Positions 24,235-36,461 of a stretch of 64,000 nucleotides of DNA are shown here, one piece after another. Both the position numbers and the translations under genes were made by a program. Every line of letters starts with the position of its first letter. Positions within the stretch are counted from its first letter, which is position 1. The notes under the pieces were generated by a model. That model worked only from the letters and a program-made list of their open reading frames with translations, ran no database searches and was not told the origin of the DNA. Origin of the DNA: Toxonevra muliebris (taxonomy: Eukaryota; Arthropoda; Insecta; Diptera; Pallopteridae); contig OY829328.1 in assembly GCA_963691655.1 (NCBI GenBank), positions 87,176,400 through 87,240,399 on the forward strand. Direction: 5' to 3'.

Positions 24235-27200
24235 CTACTTATTGATTTGTGTCTCTGCAACATGCTGTTGTGCCCCTGCATTATCATCATCTCCATCACC
24301 ACAATTGCCTTGACTACTGCCACTGTTTCTTCTTCGGTTGTTTGTTATTTCGCTATCTGTTTGCTGCTGTTGTTTTTTGTGTTTATCTCTTCCCAACTGT
24401 TTTGCTTCTAGAACCTGCGCGAAAACAACAAATACAAGCAAAAAATAAATTAAACTTATATTTATTTGTTTTTTTTTTTTTTGTAATTTGACTCACAGTA
24501 TCGGGTAATTTTTTACGAAATGTCTCTGGCAACAACAATGCTATTATACCCGCTGATAAAGATGCTGCGCCAAATAGCAAAAGCGGTAGCGCTTCATAAT
24601 ATGAACCCTATAAAAAAATTATACCATAAATTTTTTTTATTAATATGTAGGTATGTACATAAATAATGCAGCATATGTTCAATTCTATTTACCAAAAGTG
24701 GAACAAACGGAGCGAGCATTGCACCAAAACGTGCAAAAGTTGACATGACACCTACACCACCGCTACGTATCACCTGTGAATTAAAAAATATTTTGGTAAT
24801 TGTTGAGTGTTTTTTTTTTTTTTTTTAATTTTTAAAAGTAATCTACTAAATACTTTAAATTGATTTCAAAATATTTAACATTGAAGGTCGAGTATTTCAT
24901 TTTGGACTTCTGCTATATTTTGATGTTATCTGAGGTGCAATTTAAATATGTTGAAATCAATTTGGAATAATCTGAAATTGAATTGAAATATTTTGAGGAA
25001 CAAACAGAATATTTCAAAAATAATTTGAAAATTTTCTGAAGGACTGTGGTGTTATAAATTTTTTTTTATTTTATAGTTTTCTGAGTTACTTTCGTTAGGA
25101 AAAATATTTCAGTGCAATAGCACACCTCTATTTCCTCTGTTTCGAACGATCACTCTAAAACATTTTACGAGTCTCCTTTGAAGGTGTGTAGAGTCCATTC
25201 AATAACGTTGTTTATGTTCATGGCATCATATATAAAAGAGTAACTAAAGCCACTGGGAAACAGTCTCTGTCTATAATTTGATGCGGCCGATAATGTTTTG
25301 AGTAGTTATTTTGAATTTTTTTTGTGTGTTTGTTTTTCTAAATTGTCAGAGTCATTTTTAGCTTTATTTAGTTTCAGAAAGAAACCCAAAAAACAGTATG
25401 GCTAAACATGTGACGGATGATAACTCAAAAATGTTGTGAGTAATCAGATTAAATCTTGTTAATGTTGTCCAAAGAAATGCATAATTTTTAGAGTTGGTAA
25501 ACCGAGTCAATAATGAGCTGAATTTGTCTGGCTCGGAGTGGATGTTTCTTTAAGTACAATTTTTTTTTGTCACAGCTTATCTACATTTGAGTTACATCGA
25601 TTGTAAATACTACCAGCTAATGTTGATGTCATCATAAAATATTATTCAAAGTTCTCCACATTAGTTCAATTTCAATATTTTTGCACTTACAGTTGGCATC
25701 ATTTCCGCAGTGTATGTATAAATTACAGCAAATGATGATGTTATACCCAGTTTACCGATTAAAAATAAAGTAATTATAGCCCAAGTAGAACCTAATAAAA
25801 AAGTTATATTTTAGTTTATATAATTAAAAAAAATAAAAAATTAAACGCAATAGATTAAATTTGTAAATTAGAGTTACGTGTTTCCAAGTTAGTTTGCACT
25901 ATAAGCAAAAAAACAAGAAAACAAGAGAAAAAAATATGTAAAAAAAATGATTCAATTAGATTTAATTGGATCTATATGAAATAAATGAAATGCTTCTCTT
26001 ACCTTTGGTAATGTAGCCGCCAGCAACGCAGGTAACAGCACAAAGGAATAGAGATCCAGACAGTGATAGACGTCGTCCAAATTTACGCAGTGATATCTTG
26101 AAAGTTTTAAAAAGTACTACAAACATATTTAATTTGTGGTTGAAGAACTTTTACCCATGCCAATGAATATCCTGGAATTTCAATTAGACATACTAAAGCA
26201 AAATTTAAGTATTTATTTCCGCTCAGATTTGTCGAGTTCAAAGAGAGCCCATAGAAAACCACAGCATTAATGGCCCTGTAGTTAGAAAGTTTAAAATGAA
26301 GGAATCAGAGCCCGATGTATTCTTAAATAGGTATACCTAGAATAGCTTCCACTCACCATATATACAGCATAATCGTATAACGAAAGAGTAAAGTTTTCGA
26401 TTTGAATACTTGCTTCACTGATAACCATATTTCATTTTTATTATGACCAATTTTCCCATCCTTTTCAGGATTAGAGAACATGGAGGTGTCGCTGCAATCA
26501 GCTTTACTGCTCGATGTTTTCATAATAACATTATCATAATTGTTATCATTATGAATACTGGCTAAAAGCGCTACCGATAATTCCTTCTTATTTACTTGTG
26601 CCGCACGTTTTATGATGACACCAGCCTTTTCTTTTTCATTTCTAGCGATTAGCCAACGCACCGATTCCGGAACGAACCAATAATATACAATGAAAAAGAG
26701 CGGTGGCACTGAGAGTGCATATTGCAGCAGCTGCCAATCGTGTAGCCACCATGCGAGCAAACCAACTAATGCCTCACCCACTGCATAGAAATAATTCAAT
26801 ACAATCGATGACATTTCACGCATACGTGGACCAACCATTTCAACGCCAATGATAAAAGCAAGCGGATACACGCCCGAAGTACCGACAGCATTGAGAAAGG
26901 CAAATATTAGAAAACTATTGTAATCCCAGGCGAGACCTTGTGCAACACCTGTGGCAGCCATAAAGATAATACAAATGATGAAAATGATTTTGCGGCCGAA
27001 ACTGTAAGTAAATAAAATAAAAGAAGAGTTTCGAAAAGATTCAATATTTATAGTAATTTACCGATCAGCCAAATATCCTGAGAGTGCGGTTCCCACAACC
27101 AATCCAGCAAAATGAATAGTGCCAACAAAGGCCAATCTCCAGGCATTCTCTTTGCAGGTTAATTGCCACTGAAAAAGTTGATTAAGAATTAATAGAAATT

Positions 27201-28354
27201 TAGGTGTAATTTTTTCTGTAGAGGTACACAGGTTTTGTTTATAAACTAATTTTTACGATCGAATTCTGCACACATTAATTTTTCCGAATTTCAGATTTTT
27301 TGATATAAAATGAATTGAATAACTTAGCTGCTGTTAATTTCGGATCACAGAAGGATCATTAGAATAATAAATGACCCTTATGAATCGCTGCTCATTTTCC
27401 AATTACTATTTATCTGCAATAGAATTTAGTCTCAGTATTGTTTGTCATGAATGCCAAGAGGTAGGAGGCAAAGCATAGTTTCCCGAGTTCTTTGAGCTTT
27501 TATAAATATGTTTATATGAATTACCTAGCCCAAAGCTGTCCACCATAAATCAAAAGTGGTCTGACTAAAAAAAGGTATAGGCAATGAGCCGTGTATTGCT
27601 GCATACCTCATTTTCTTCGTATAGCTTGTTTGCACTAATAAAGTCAAAAAAGTGTATTTGAAGATACAAATTTTTAGAGAGATATAAGAAGATAATGGAA
27701 AAATGCAGAAGAACTAAATCTTGTTCATTCCAACTTTCCTTCAACCCCTTCATCTTCATCTACATCTGGTGGATTACTAAATCGTGGAAAATGGTGTGTA
27801 GAAAGTTAATATTAAAATTAGATTCATAAAAAATTACTTCTTGCACAATAGTATGCTCCTTGGTATCGTAAATCCAGGCAGAACAGCGTTCGCGTATATC
27901 TCTGTTGAACATTTCCTTGGGACAACTATCTGCATCGCCACTCCCTCCACTTGCATTCATTACACTGCGAAAATTTTCCCATATAGGCGTATTATTCGAA
28001 CGAAATCGATAGCAAGGCTCCGGTGTGAAGTGCCCCTTCTTGTCGGTGGTGCCCGGTGTAGCATTCACTAGCCATGGCTCATGCAGTTGTGGTACAATTG
28101 GATCATCACATTGTGGTATAATGCATCTTTAAACCAAAGTAAATGTTAATTTAGTTATTTTTGTAAACTCTAAGAGTAAGAGTAAGAGTAAGAGATAATG
28201 CAATATATAACCTATATGCAGGTGTACCGGCAGTAAAAACGTAGGATAAACTATTTGCTGCAGCAAACATTACCGGCAAGCAAATAAGTAGATAATTGGT
28301 TTTTTGATAGCGCCCAAATTCACCAATTTCTTCGAGTATTTGATCGAAATCCAT
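24235..28354 (-). CDS. SLC22-family organic ion transporter (MFS), 10 coding exons
   Basis: This is a plasma-membrane major-facilitator transporter of the organic cation/carnitine type. Inferred exons: 28354-28212, 28126-27838, 27168-27062, 27001-26357, 26275-26155, 26096-26003, 25791-25691, 24773-24693, 24607-24497 and 24414-24235, giving 623 residues. The start MDFDQILEEIGEFGRYQ is the typical SLC22 N-terminus. TM1 is followed by a large Cys-containing extracellular loop with possible N-glycosylation sites (NNT, NAS). The MFS signature after TM2 reads GYLADRFGRK across the exon 3/4 junction. After TM6 comes PESVRWLIA, where the family usually has PESPRWL. TM7-12 follow, then LPETFRKKLPDT and a Gln/Gly/Asn-rich tail. 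The substrate cannot be predicted. Several Drosophila paralogues exist, so no symbol is given. The longest introns are 27169-27837 (669 bp) and 24774-25690 (917 bp). Confidence 0.92.
28171..28195. repeat. Hexanucleotide microsatellite (TAAGAG)n
   Basis: About four units of TAAGAG lie in intron 1 of the SLC22-type gene, between the exon 1 donor and the exon 2 acceptor. Confidence 0.8.
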
Positions 28355-30503
28355 TTTGTTGTTTTTATTTATTTTTTGTTCTTTGCTTTTTGTTTGGCAC
28401 AGAATTTGGTTAATGTTTTGATTTTCTTTTCTTCAAAAATTCGTTGCTCCCTCTTTTTTGCGCCTAAAATTTACTACTCTTTTTTCGCGTTTGTATTTGT
28501 AATTTCATTTGATTTTTCTTTGGCTTGGAGTTAACTCTATTTTATAACGGTTATGCAGCCATTACTCATTTCCGCTGTTGTTTTGTTGTTGTGTAATTTG
28601 CAGTGCACATTTCTGCTTTTATTGTTGTTTTCTCAATTTGTTTTGTTATTAGATTTGCAGCAGCGCACTCATTATTATACAAGAGAGATAGACACGTTTG
28701 TACTCATTGAACAAGCAAACTCAACTGAAAATCTTGAAAAGAAAATAAATATATATGTACATGGGTTATATGGCTAAAATACATCTAAAGAAAATTTAAG
28801 CGCTCAATCGTAATTGAAGTCATTTTAAAAATAAATATTTTAATATTGGAACAAAATTGGTGGAGCGCAAATTTTGTTGAAGGCAGATGCTGACACATAC
28901 AAATGCTCTCAATGCATGAGCAATGTATATGTATGCTAGTGTTTGTGAGACCGATTCGAAGAGAGAGAGAGAGAGAAAGAGACTTTGAAAAAGAAAATAA
29001 CGCATGCCAGTGATCATTTGCATTTTGATCTTTATGTTAGCAACAAAATTTTACACCTTTTGCCCAGCAAACGTCATATCCGGCTATCCACACAATTTCG
29101 TTGTAGAAATCACGGATAAACGGTGAATTTCACTCTTGTTTGTTGTTTGTTGGTGTCAGCCGACCAAATTACGGTTGACTTACGGTTATTAAACACAAAT
29201 CCAATATATCAAGTAACCATGAGAAAAAGAAATAGTTTTGAAAATGGAAACATTTTTGTTTTGTTTTAAAGGCAATCCAGTTATAGAGGATAACTCTCTA
29301 AACTGTGAAAACAAAGGAAGATAAGTAAAAGGTTATGCCGTTACCGGGATTCACACTGCCGCTTGATCATCAAGGCTTCTGACAAAGCACTTTCGGTTTC
29401 TTATATATATACGGATGATTTAGAACGTGACCACGACAAAAGTAGTATGTACTTTTCCTTCTGTTCATATACAAAATTAACGCAAAAAGAATTAATGCGA
29501 AAAGCTTAACTTATGCCCTTAAAAAGCTGTTGTGTCATCATAACCCGCATTCCAAAGTCAAATTTATACTTTCTTCTAGCTTGCTTGACGTCTTACCAAA
29601 ATCATATAAAGAAAGAATGCCTTTTCATTCCAGACAACTTTTAGTAGTGAAAAACATTTCCGGATAGCCGGTTACTGACACAAGGGTTAAGTATTTACAT
29701 TTTTTACTACCTCAAATAAGATCTGAATGACAAAAGAGCGCAAATTATGGAAGCACATATAAAATAGAAAATGTTAAGAGAGAAATGTGCAATACAAGTG
29801 TGAAAGTGTGCGAGCTTATATGAAAAATATTATTAACAATAAATAAAAGATAATCTCGGTAATTTTTTTTTTTACCAGATTTGTGATAAAACAACAACAA
29901 ATGTTCCTTTTACATATCGAATATATACTCCGTTGAGCAGTGACAGGTGAACAAAAAAACGAACAAGTGTAAATTAAAACTGAAAACCAGTAATAGCTAG
30001 TATAAATCTTAATTTCGATGGCTGTATTGCAATTTAAATGAACCTTTTAAAGCTTCACAGCTACAGGTAGTGAATTTAACATTGCTTTGTACTTTTTTGA
30101 TGTTGTAGTTCTTAGAAATATAAAGAAGTTATTATTAGTTGTTATATCTGTGTTTTCATTTGTTTTTGATTTTATAATTCTAAACACGTAGCAGATTGTT
30201 TTTTTTACCATTATTCTAAGTTCCTAAATATTTTTTTAAAGATTCACTTTAGATCTCAGAAATTTTCAAGAATTTTATTTATATTTTTTTTATCTTTATT
30301 TTACGATTCCCATTGGATATTATTATTATTTAGCTGCATTTTTGTTTTAAGCGTTTCATTTTACATGCACTAAAGGTTAAATTATAATAGACGAAACGTG
30401 AAGTAATAAAGTATCGTAGAAACCCACAATCTACGGGTCTTTACATTCATCTCGTTACATTACAGACATTGTAATTACTTGTAGAGTACTATATAATTCT
30501 TAG

Positions 30504-30818
30504 GGTGTGGTTATATGGCGAGTATGCTCGGCGAACACCATGAAATTGTTATTGCACCGAACACAAAGAGAGAATCTTTACTCACTCTCACACCGAACAC
30601 GATATGCTCGGTGTATTGTACACCGAGCACGTCGAGTATTCAGGGTGGCAATGAGTTATTCTACAAAATAGTATTATTACATACAAAATATTACTAAACA
30701 GAGGAGTGCATTTCGATAAAAAGTAACTCAGCAACGAGCTGAATGTAACCACCTCGACCGAGCATGGGAAAAAATGTTTTGTGTTCGTCGAACACCGAGC
30801 CCCAATATAACCAGGCAC
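30504..30818. mobile_element. MITE, 315 bp, TTAG flanks, internal CTCGGTGT palindromes
   Basis: Imperfect inverted ends GGTGTGGTTATAT (from 30504) and ATATAACCAGGCAC (to 30818) are flanked by TTAG at 30500-30503 and 30819-30822. Inside is a perfect 11-bp hairpin, TGCTCGGTGTA (30605-30615) and TACACCGAGCA (30619-30629). GAACACCGAGC-like blocks recur at both ends. Family not recognised. Confidence 0.6.
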
Positions 30819-32644
30819 TTAGGTAAAACCTTTTTATCATATCATGCGCTAAGACAAAATATACCTCTTTTAATTTACCAATCACAAAACGTTGTGTTAA
30901 TGAGTGAAAGTAAAATTCTCTCAATATGCAATAAAAGCAAAAAAGTTGTTGAAAATATTGGTGCGTGAGAGTAAAATCGTTTGATAGTAGCATTGAGAGC
31001 AAAATATCGCGACGACGTTAAAAGTAACATAACCACATGCGTGTCGTAATATAAATAAAATTAAAGTATATTTAACACTTGCAGTTGTTGTACTGTCAAT
31101 AAAATTTGCCACTGTTGGCTTTTGTTACTTATTTTGAAAAACAGAAACTGAGAAAAGCGTTTGTTTTCAAATAAGTTGGATAAAAACATTTCATTGCATT
31201 TGTCATTATCATTGTATCATTATTTGTGTGCAGTATTGTGATTTATCACGCACTGTAATAGTTGTTTAATTATAAATCAATAAACGTTAATGCGACAGTA
31301 GGACAGCAAATAACACATTTGAAAGATAGTGGCTTTGTTTCTCCACATACGTAAACATTTTCATACCATATGTGCATATGGTTTGACTCAATCCAAACTT
31401 AATTACATATATTCGTATAAATTGCCATACATTACTAGGTTAAGTTATTTCATTTATATAGAAATATAACCCGCACAACTTAAGAGCATGAGTAGAGCGT
31501 CATTGACACCATGGTTCAACTTCCTTTGATGTTGATGATTAGGGCCTTCTTAGTTTGTGTTTAGTCTAGTACAACGAAAGGATGTAATAATTCCAATTTC
31601 TCTTTTAATATTGCAATAACTAAGTAGCTGCCTTCGTTTTGTTTTTTTTATTACTACTGTTGTTGCTTAGTCATCTTGTTTTACTACTGTCAATTAAAAT
31701 ACTTAGATATGCACATATTTATGTATGTTTGCATTATTTTTCATTTTAGACTTTTCATGAATAAAGTTCAATTCTTTAATTCTACTTTGCATTGGAATTG
31801 TTACATTGTCGCAATCGCTGTAATCGCCGCTGCAATTGTTGCATGTATACTTTGCCGATCTCGGCGAATTTTTATTATTCGTTTTGTTTTCTCTAAAATT
31901 TTCTATATTTGAAATTCTATTCCAAGTAATTGAGCGACCAAAGCAACAATGAATTAAATGGAATAGAATATTTTGCGTGCAACAAATTGATTCAAGTCTT
32001 GTCAATGTTGACAAGGCAAAGCAATCTATCATCTTTCTTCTTTTTGTTTTAAAGTTATTGCTATCATTGTATGATGTTCTGTTAGCATGGAATATGAATT
32101 GCTATTAATGATGAAAATTAACCCTTTTATGACTTTTTCATCTTTTACATACACTACAGGCGGAAAGTTTGGAAACCCCCATAAAAAATTCAGATTGTCT
32201 TATTTATCGCGTAATATCTCGAAAAGCCAAACAACTTTTAGGAGAAAAACTTATATTTTTAAGAGTATATTGTTTTAAAATCAGCAATCAAAAATAGAAA
32301 AAGAAGAATATTTCATCATTCAAAGAAAATTATTTAAACATGTTTTCATATATTTGTGGCGAATTTTATCTTACTCTTCAAAAATGTCATTTTTAAGGAC
32401 ATTTTTATTAAAATTAACATGTTTCCGAATTTTAGTTTCGAGTATTTTTTTCAATTTCAAAAACTTATTTAATTTTGATGGTTATAAGAATCTTTTATTC
32501 ACTCTTAGGCAATTGCACTGCTCCCATTCGTTCATAATTCTAGCCAAGTACTTCGAATTACAGTCGAAATTGAAGTCGAAATGAAAGCCCCAAGTTATCG
32601 AAGAAAGACAGGAAAAAATGAAATAAAGTTAGATAAGAAACCAC

Positions 32645-32715
32645 ACCCTAGCCGGAAATCGAACCCGAGACTCCAGAGACATGAGTCTAGTACGCTGCCA
32701 CTGGACTACGTAGGT
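32645..32715 (-). ncRNA. Degenerate tRNA-like sequence (pseudogene or SINE head)
   Basis: On the minus strand an A-box-like TAGTCCAGTGG and a B-box-like GGTTCGATTTC are spaced as in tRNA genes. The T-arm can pair five of five (with wobble) and the acceptor stem five of seven. The anticodon-loop region has eight bases (CTCATGTC) instead of seven, and the D-stem has a mismatch, so a working tRNA is unlikely. A tRNA-Met-like pseudogene or the head of a tRNA-derived SINE fits better. Confidence 0.5.
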
Positions 32716-34430
32716 GATGGTTGGACCCACATACATGAATGTATAAAAAGAATATTACGACAACATATTTCTATTAGCTGAAAATTTTGAGCTTTTAAAA
32801 GAGTCAAAAATTTGTAAGCATTCAGAATTTTATTTCAGTACTTTGTAAAAATGATCATATAAGCAGAGCTTAGACTTTCCATTTTAAAATTAATGATGCA
32901 GAATTATAAGGATCCGATCTGAAGTGTGCAAAGCTAACAAATTCCGTTAATTCTTCTAATTAAATTTAAGTTACTTATAAATAAAAACATATGCCTTCAA
33001 AATATGCAATTAAGAAAATTGCACTTTTACTTAGTTTCACATAATAAATAACACGTGCTGTTTAGCACTTTTTCATATTAATTACTTTATTTTATTTGCA
33101 TCAACTGCACATTGAACTCACTCATTTCAAAATGCATATGTATTTCTTTCAAAATCTGTCGTTTTGAAATGAAACGAACAGATCCTCACAGTGTTAATAT
33201 TTATAGCGTCTTTCCGCTGGCAAAATAGTATCCACAGTTCTAACAATTGTAGATTCTTTGCGAATCTAAAGAAATATACACAACATACACCAAATATTTT
33301 ATACAGGTAGAAGATCACAGCTTGAGAACCTAAAATAATTATCAACTCTTTTTTGAACATTGTTTTGCTTACATTTTCCCACTACACATTTCATTATAAA
33401 AAATTGAAAAAAAAAAGATTTTTATAGTATTTAGCTGTCTAAATTTTAAACACTTTCACATGCGAATTTTAGAACATAAAAACAAATTTATTTTTTCACT
33501 TTCACAAGTAAAGCAAGTTTTAGGGTTTCCTCTTGCCATAGAATTGATATTATTTTTTTATAAAAGAGTACAAAACATTTTATTGAGTAAAGAAATACAA
33601 TGTTTAATTGCAAATATATATATGCATAAATGTATTTAAATAAATGTAATAATAAGTCCGTAAAAAAGCTACTCGTTTTACCTCAAACAACATAATTATC
33701 CTGAGGTTCGAAAAACAAACTTCAAGGAGTAATGATGGTAACCCTTGAAATTTATATGTGATCAGTTACGTCACAAAACACTTGTGCTTGTCGTAAACTT
33801 CTTTTTATACATTCTTGGGTAATTATAGCTAATCTTCGAAGCGGAATAAAAATCGTCGTTAAAAATTACACTTAAATGTTTGTGTTCATCGTATTTAATT
33901 ATTTTAAAATACAATTTCATGCTAATCCGGAAAATCATAGTGAGTTTTCTGGGCCATAGAATATGCTACATAAATTTCATTTAGATTCGTCGAGTAGTTT
34001 GAGGCACAAATCCCACAACCACAAATAATATCTATAAATTTAAATAAAATATTAACTTGAAATTTTAGGTATTAGTATTATTACTAAATATCTAAATGAT
34101 TATGAAGTTAAAGTTTGGTTAACAAAAATTAATAATTTTAGTTATTAGTTAAAAAAACAAAAATGTATTACAATTATAAAGTAAAAGGTTTAGGTTTTAA
34201 TTGGATAACTAAATCAGAAGATTCTATAATGTTAGAATTTCAAGAATAATAACCAAACTTTTTACATCAGGCTTGTTAAAGAAATTTCAATTTGAAATTC
34301 TACTACTACTATAATATGGCACAACAACTCATTGAGGACCTAGGCTAAGCTCTTAGATTTCTATTTTTGATTTTTAGAACCCCAGCACCCTACGTTTTAG
34401 CCCAGTATATAATCTCTACGCCATGGCGCG

Positions 34431-34607
34431 CAGGGACCAAAAATCTATAGAGATTGAGCTTTCAGATCATAGAGCACGTGCGGTGATACTGAGAGACCCG
34501 ACGTCAACGCCTCTGATCATTTGTGTGAGCCCGATCCACATATGTTCATATGAAAAGCTCGATCCCTGACTGCTCATGTGCTCTATGATCCAAATACCTT
34601 ATCCCTG
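34431..34607. repeat. Inverted repeat, about 177 bp
   Basis: CAGGGA at 34431 and TCCCTG at 34602-34607 frame a second inverted pair, GATCATAGAGCAC on the left and GTGCTCTATGATC on the right. CAGGG ends recall hAT elements, but I see no 8-bp target duplication. Confidence 0.35.
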
Positions 34608-35889
34608 GTTTTCACTATGTCATATTACATATCAAAAAGAGAGAAAAAGAGACAATTTCCTATATAAAATTGCCAACATGGTGGCAAATTTGATTGAATT
34701 GAATGTTGATGAGTTATGAAGTTCAAGTTGTACTTGAAGAAATATTTTTTGATTAGATTAAATTAAACAAATGTTTAAGCCAACGCATTCACCGCACTCT
34801 CTTTCTCTTTTCGTGTTTCTATATGAAGTTTTTCGCTCTCTTAAATTGAAAAATATAAAGCTCCCATGGATTGCTTAAACAAAAAATATCAAATACACTT
34901 AAGCATTATTCAGTTCTAACATTGTGAAATTTAAATTATATATACCTCAAGAATCCCCTTCAATCGATATCCTACCATCATTATATAATATTTATACGCA
35001 CTCCTTGCCCTTGTGCTATTTCTATGCAAATTAAATATTTGATAATTGATACTTTGCGGAATGTCGACAAGACGCGTTGACTCTCACAATTTCTCACGAT
35101 TATATTGTACTTAAAATAAACTAGAACAGAATATTGAGTATTTTTGGAATGTATGCATGAACTAGTAAATATTTCGCAAATGCTTTTAATATATGTATGT
35201 ATTAGAGTATTTCCGTATATAGTTTCGAAATTTAATTAAAATTTCGATTTATTAACTTTTATCAGCAGATATGTATACATACGGCTATGCTGCTCTCAAG
35301 TGTTTTGCAAGTTTTTTTTTCATACTCATTCTGCCCATTTCAATTAAAACATTTGTGTTTTGTTTCATACTTTTAGCATAGAAATAACTTTTTCCTTTTC
35401 GGCCCCCAAAAAATCACTAGTTTATTTAAAGTCACACACGCACACACAGTATATACCTAAGCGTGCTGGCGCGTCCTTAATCACCTACAGCACATATATT
35501 TTTCTTAATAATAAGGAATACCTACATTCTTTTGAAGTGGTGTATAAAACAAATTCTTTAATTTTCCTTTTATATTTTCTTATCGGTTGACTGTAGAATT
35601 AATACTAAAGTCGGTATAGAATACAAAATGATTGCTAGACGAGTCCGTTAATGATAGATAGGAAAGCTTAAAAAAATGTAATGTCATTTTGTGTTTTATC
35701 GTTTGCAGTTAATAAACAACAGCAACAAGAAAAAAGACCAAAACAGAAAACAGAAAAATACATAAAAAAAAAACAACGTAGTTAATAAAAATAATGCATT
35801 CGATGACATTTCAAAAGAAAAGAAAATCAATAAAGAGCGTGGCTGGGTGTCAAAGAAAGTGCAAAAGAGTTATGAGTTAAGTGTTATTA

Positions 35890-35942
35890 AGAGTGTAAGA
35901 GAGAAAAAGAGAGAGAAAGGGAGAGAAAGGGAGAGAGAGAAA
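35890..35942. repeat. GA-rich microsatellite
   Basis: A purine tract of (GA)n and GGGAGA units, about 50 bp. It looks like simple sequence only. Confidence 0.85.
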
Positions 35943-36319
35943 CATTCCAAACTCTCTTATGAATTTTTGGATTAAATGCTATTGAGAGGCCAATAATTAA
36001 TTAAGCATTACGTGTTTGATCATTAACATTGATTGATAACAGTTTTGTTTTGTGTTTTCGTAAAAACTTTATAAAAAAAAAATTACCTGCTGATTGTAGT
36101 GTGAGTAAAAGCATGCAAGAGAAACAATTGATACGGCGACATCGAATGCGGGTCAACTCATGTATTATGAGAAGCGCATTGTTTATTTTTTAAATTATTT
36201 GAGGAATTCTTCGGATATATATACTTGTGTACCATCATTAATATTTAGAAAGGCTTCAAAATGTAGTTTTAATTTTTACAGGGGTAGCAAATAACTTTCT
36301 AAACTGTAAAAACATATTA

Positions 36320-36461
36320 ACCCTATTCACGATACCTTGCTAATGGTTTTGCATCATTGCAAATACAATTTTTTATTGCATATCGCATATAATTGTTGTG
36401 ATAGCAGAAATATTTGCATTTGCAAAGATGCAATACATTTCCACCATATCATGAATAGGGC
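36320..36461. mobile_element. MITE, 142 bp
   Basis: Inverted ends ACCCTATTCACGATA and TATCATGAATAGGGC are flanked by TA (36318-36319 and 36462-36463). Subterminal TTGCAAATACAA and TTGCATTTGCAA blocks extend the imperfect pairing through most of the element. Confidence 0.6.

Noticed and set aside
29050..29690. Possible foldback from CCGGCTATCC-type sequences near 29079 and 29660
   Set aside because: Only about ten bases match, with no end structure or target duplication.
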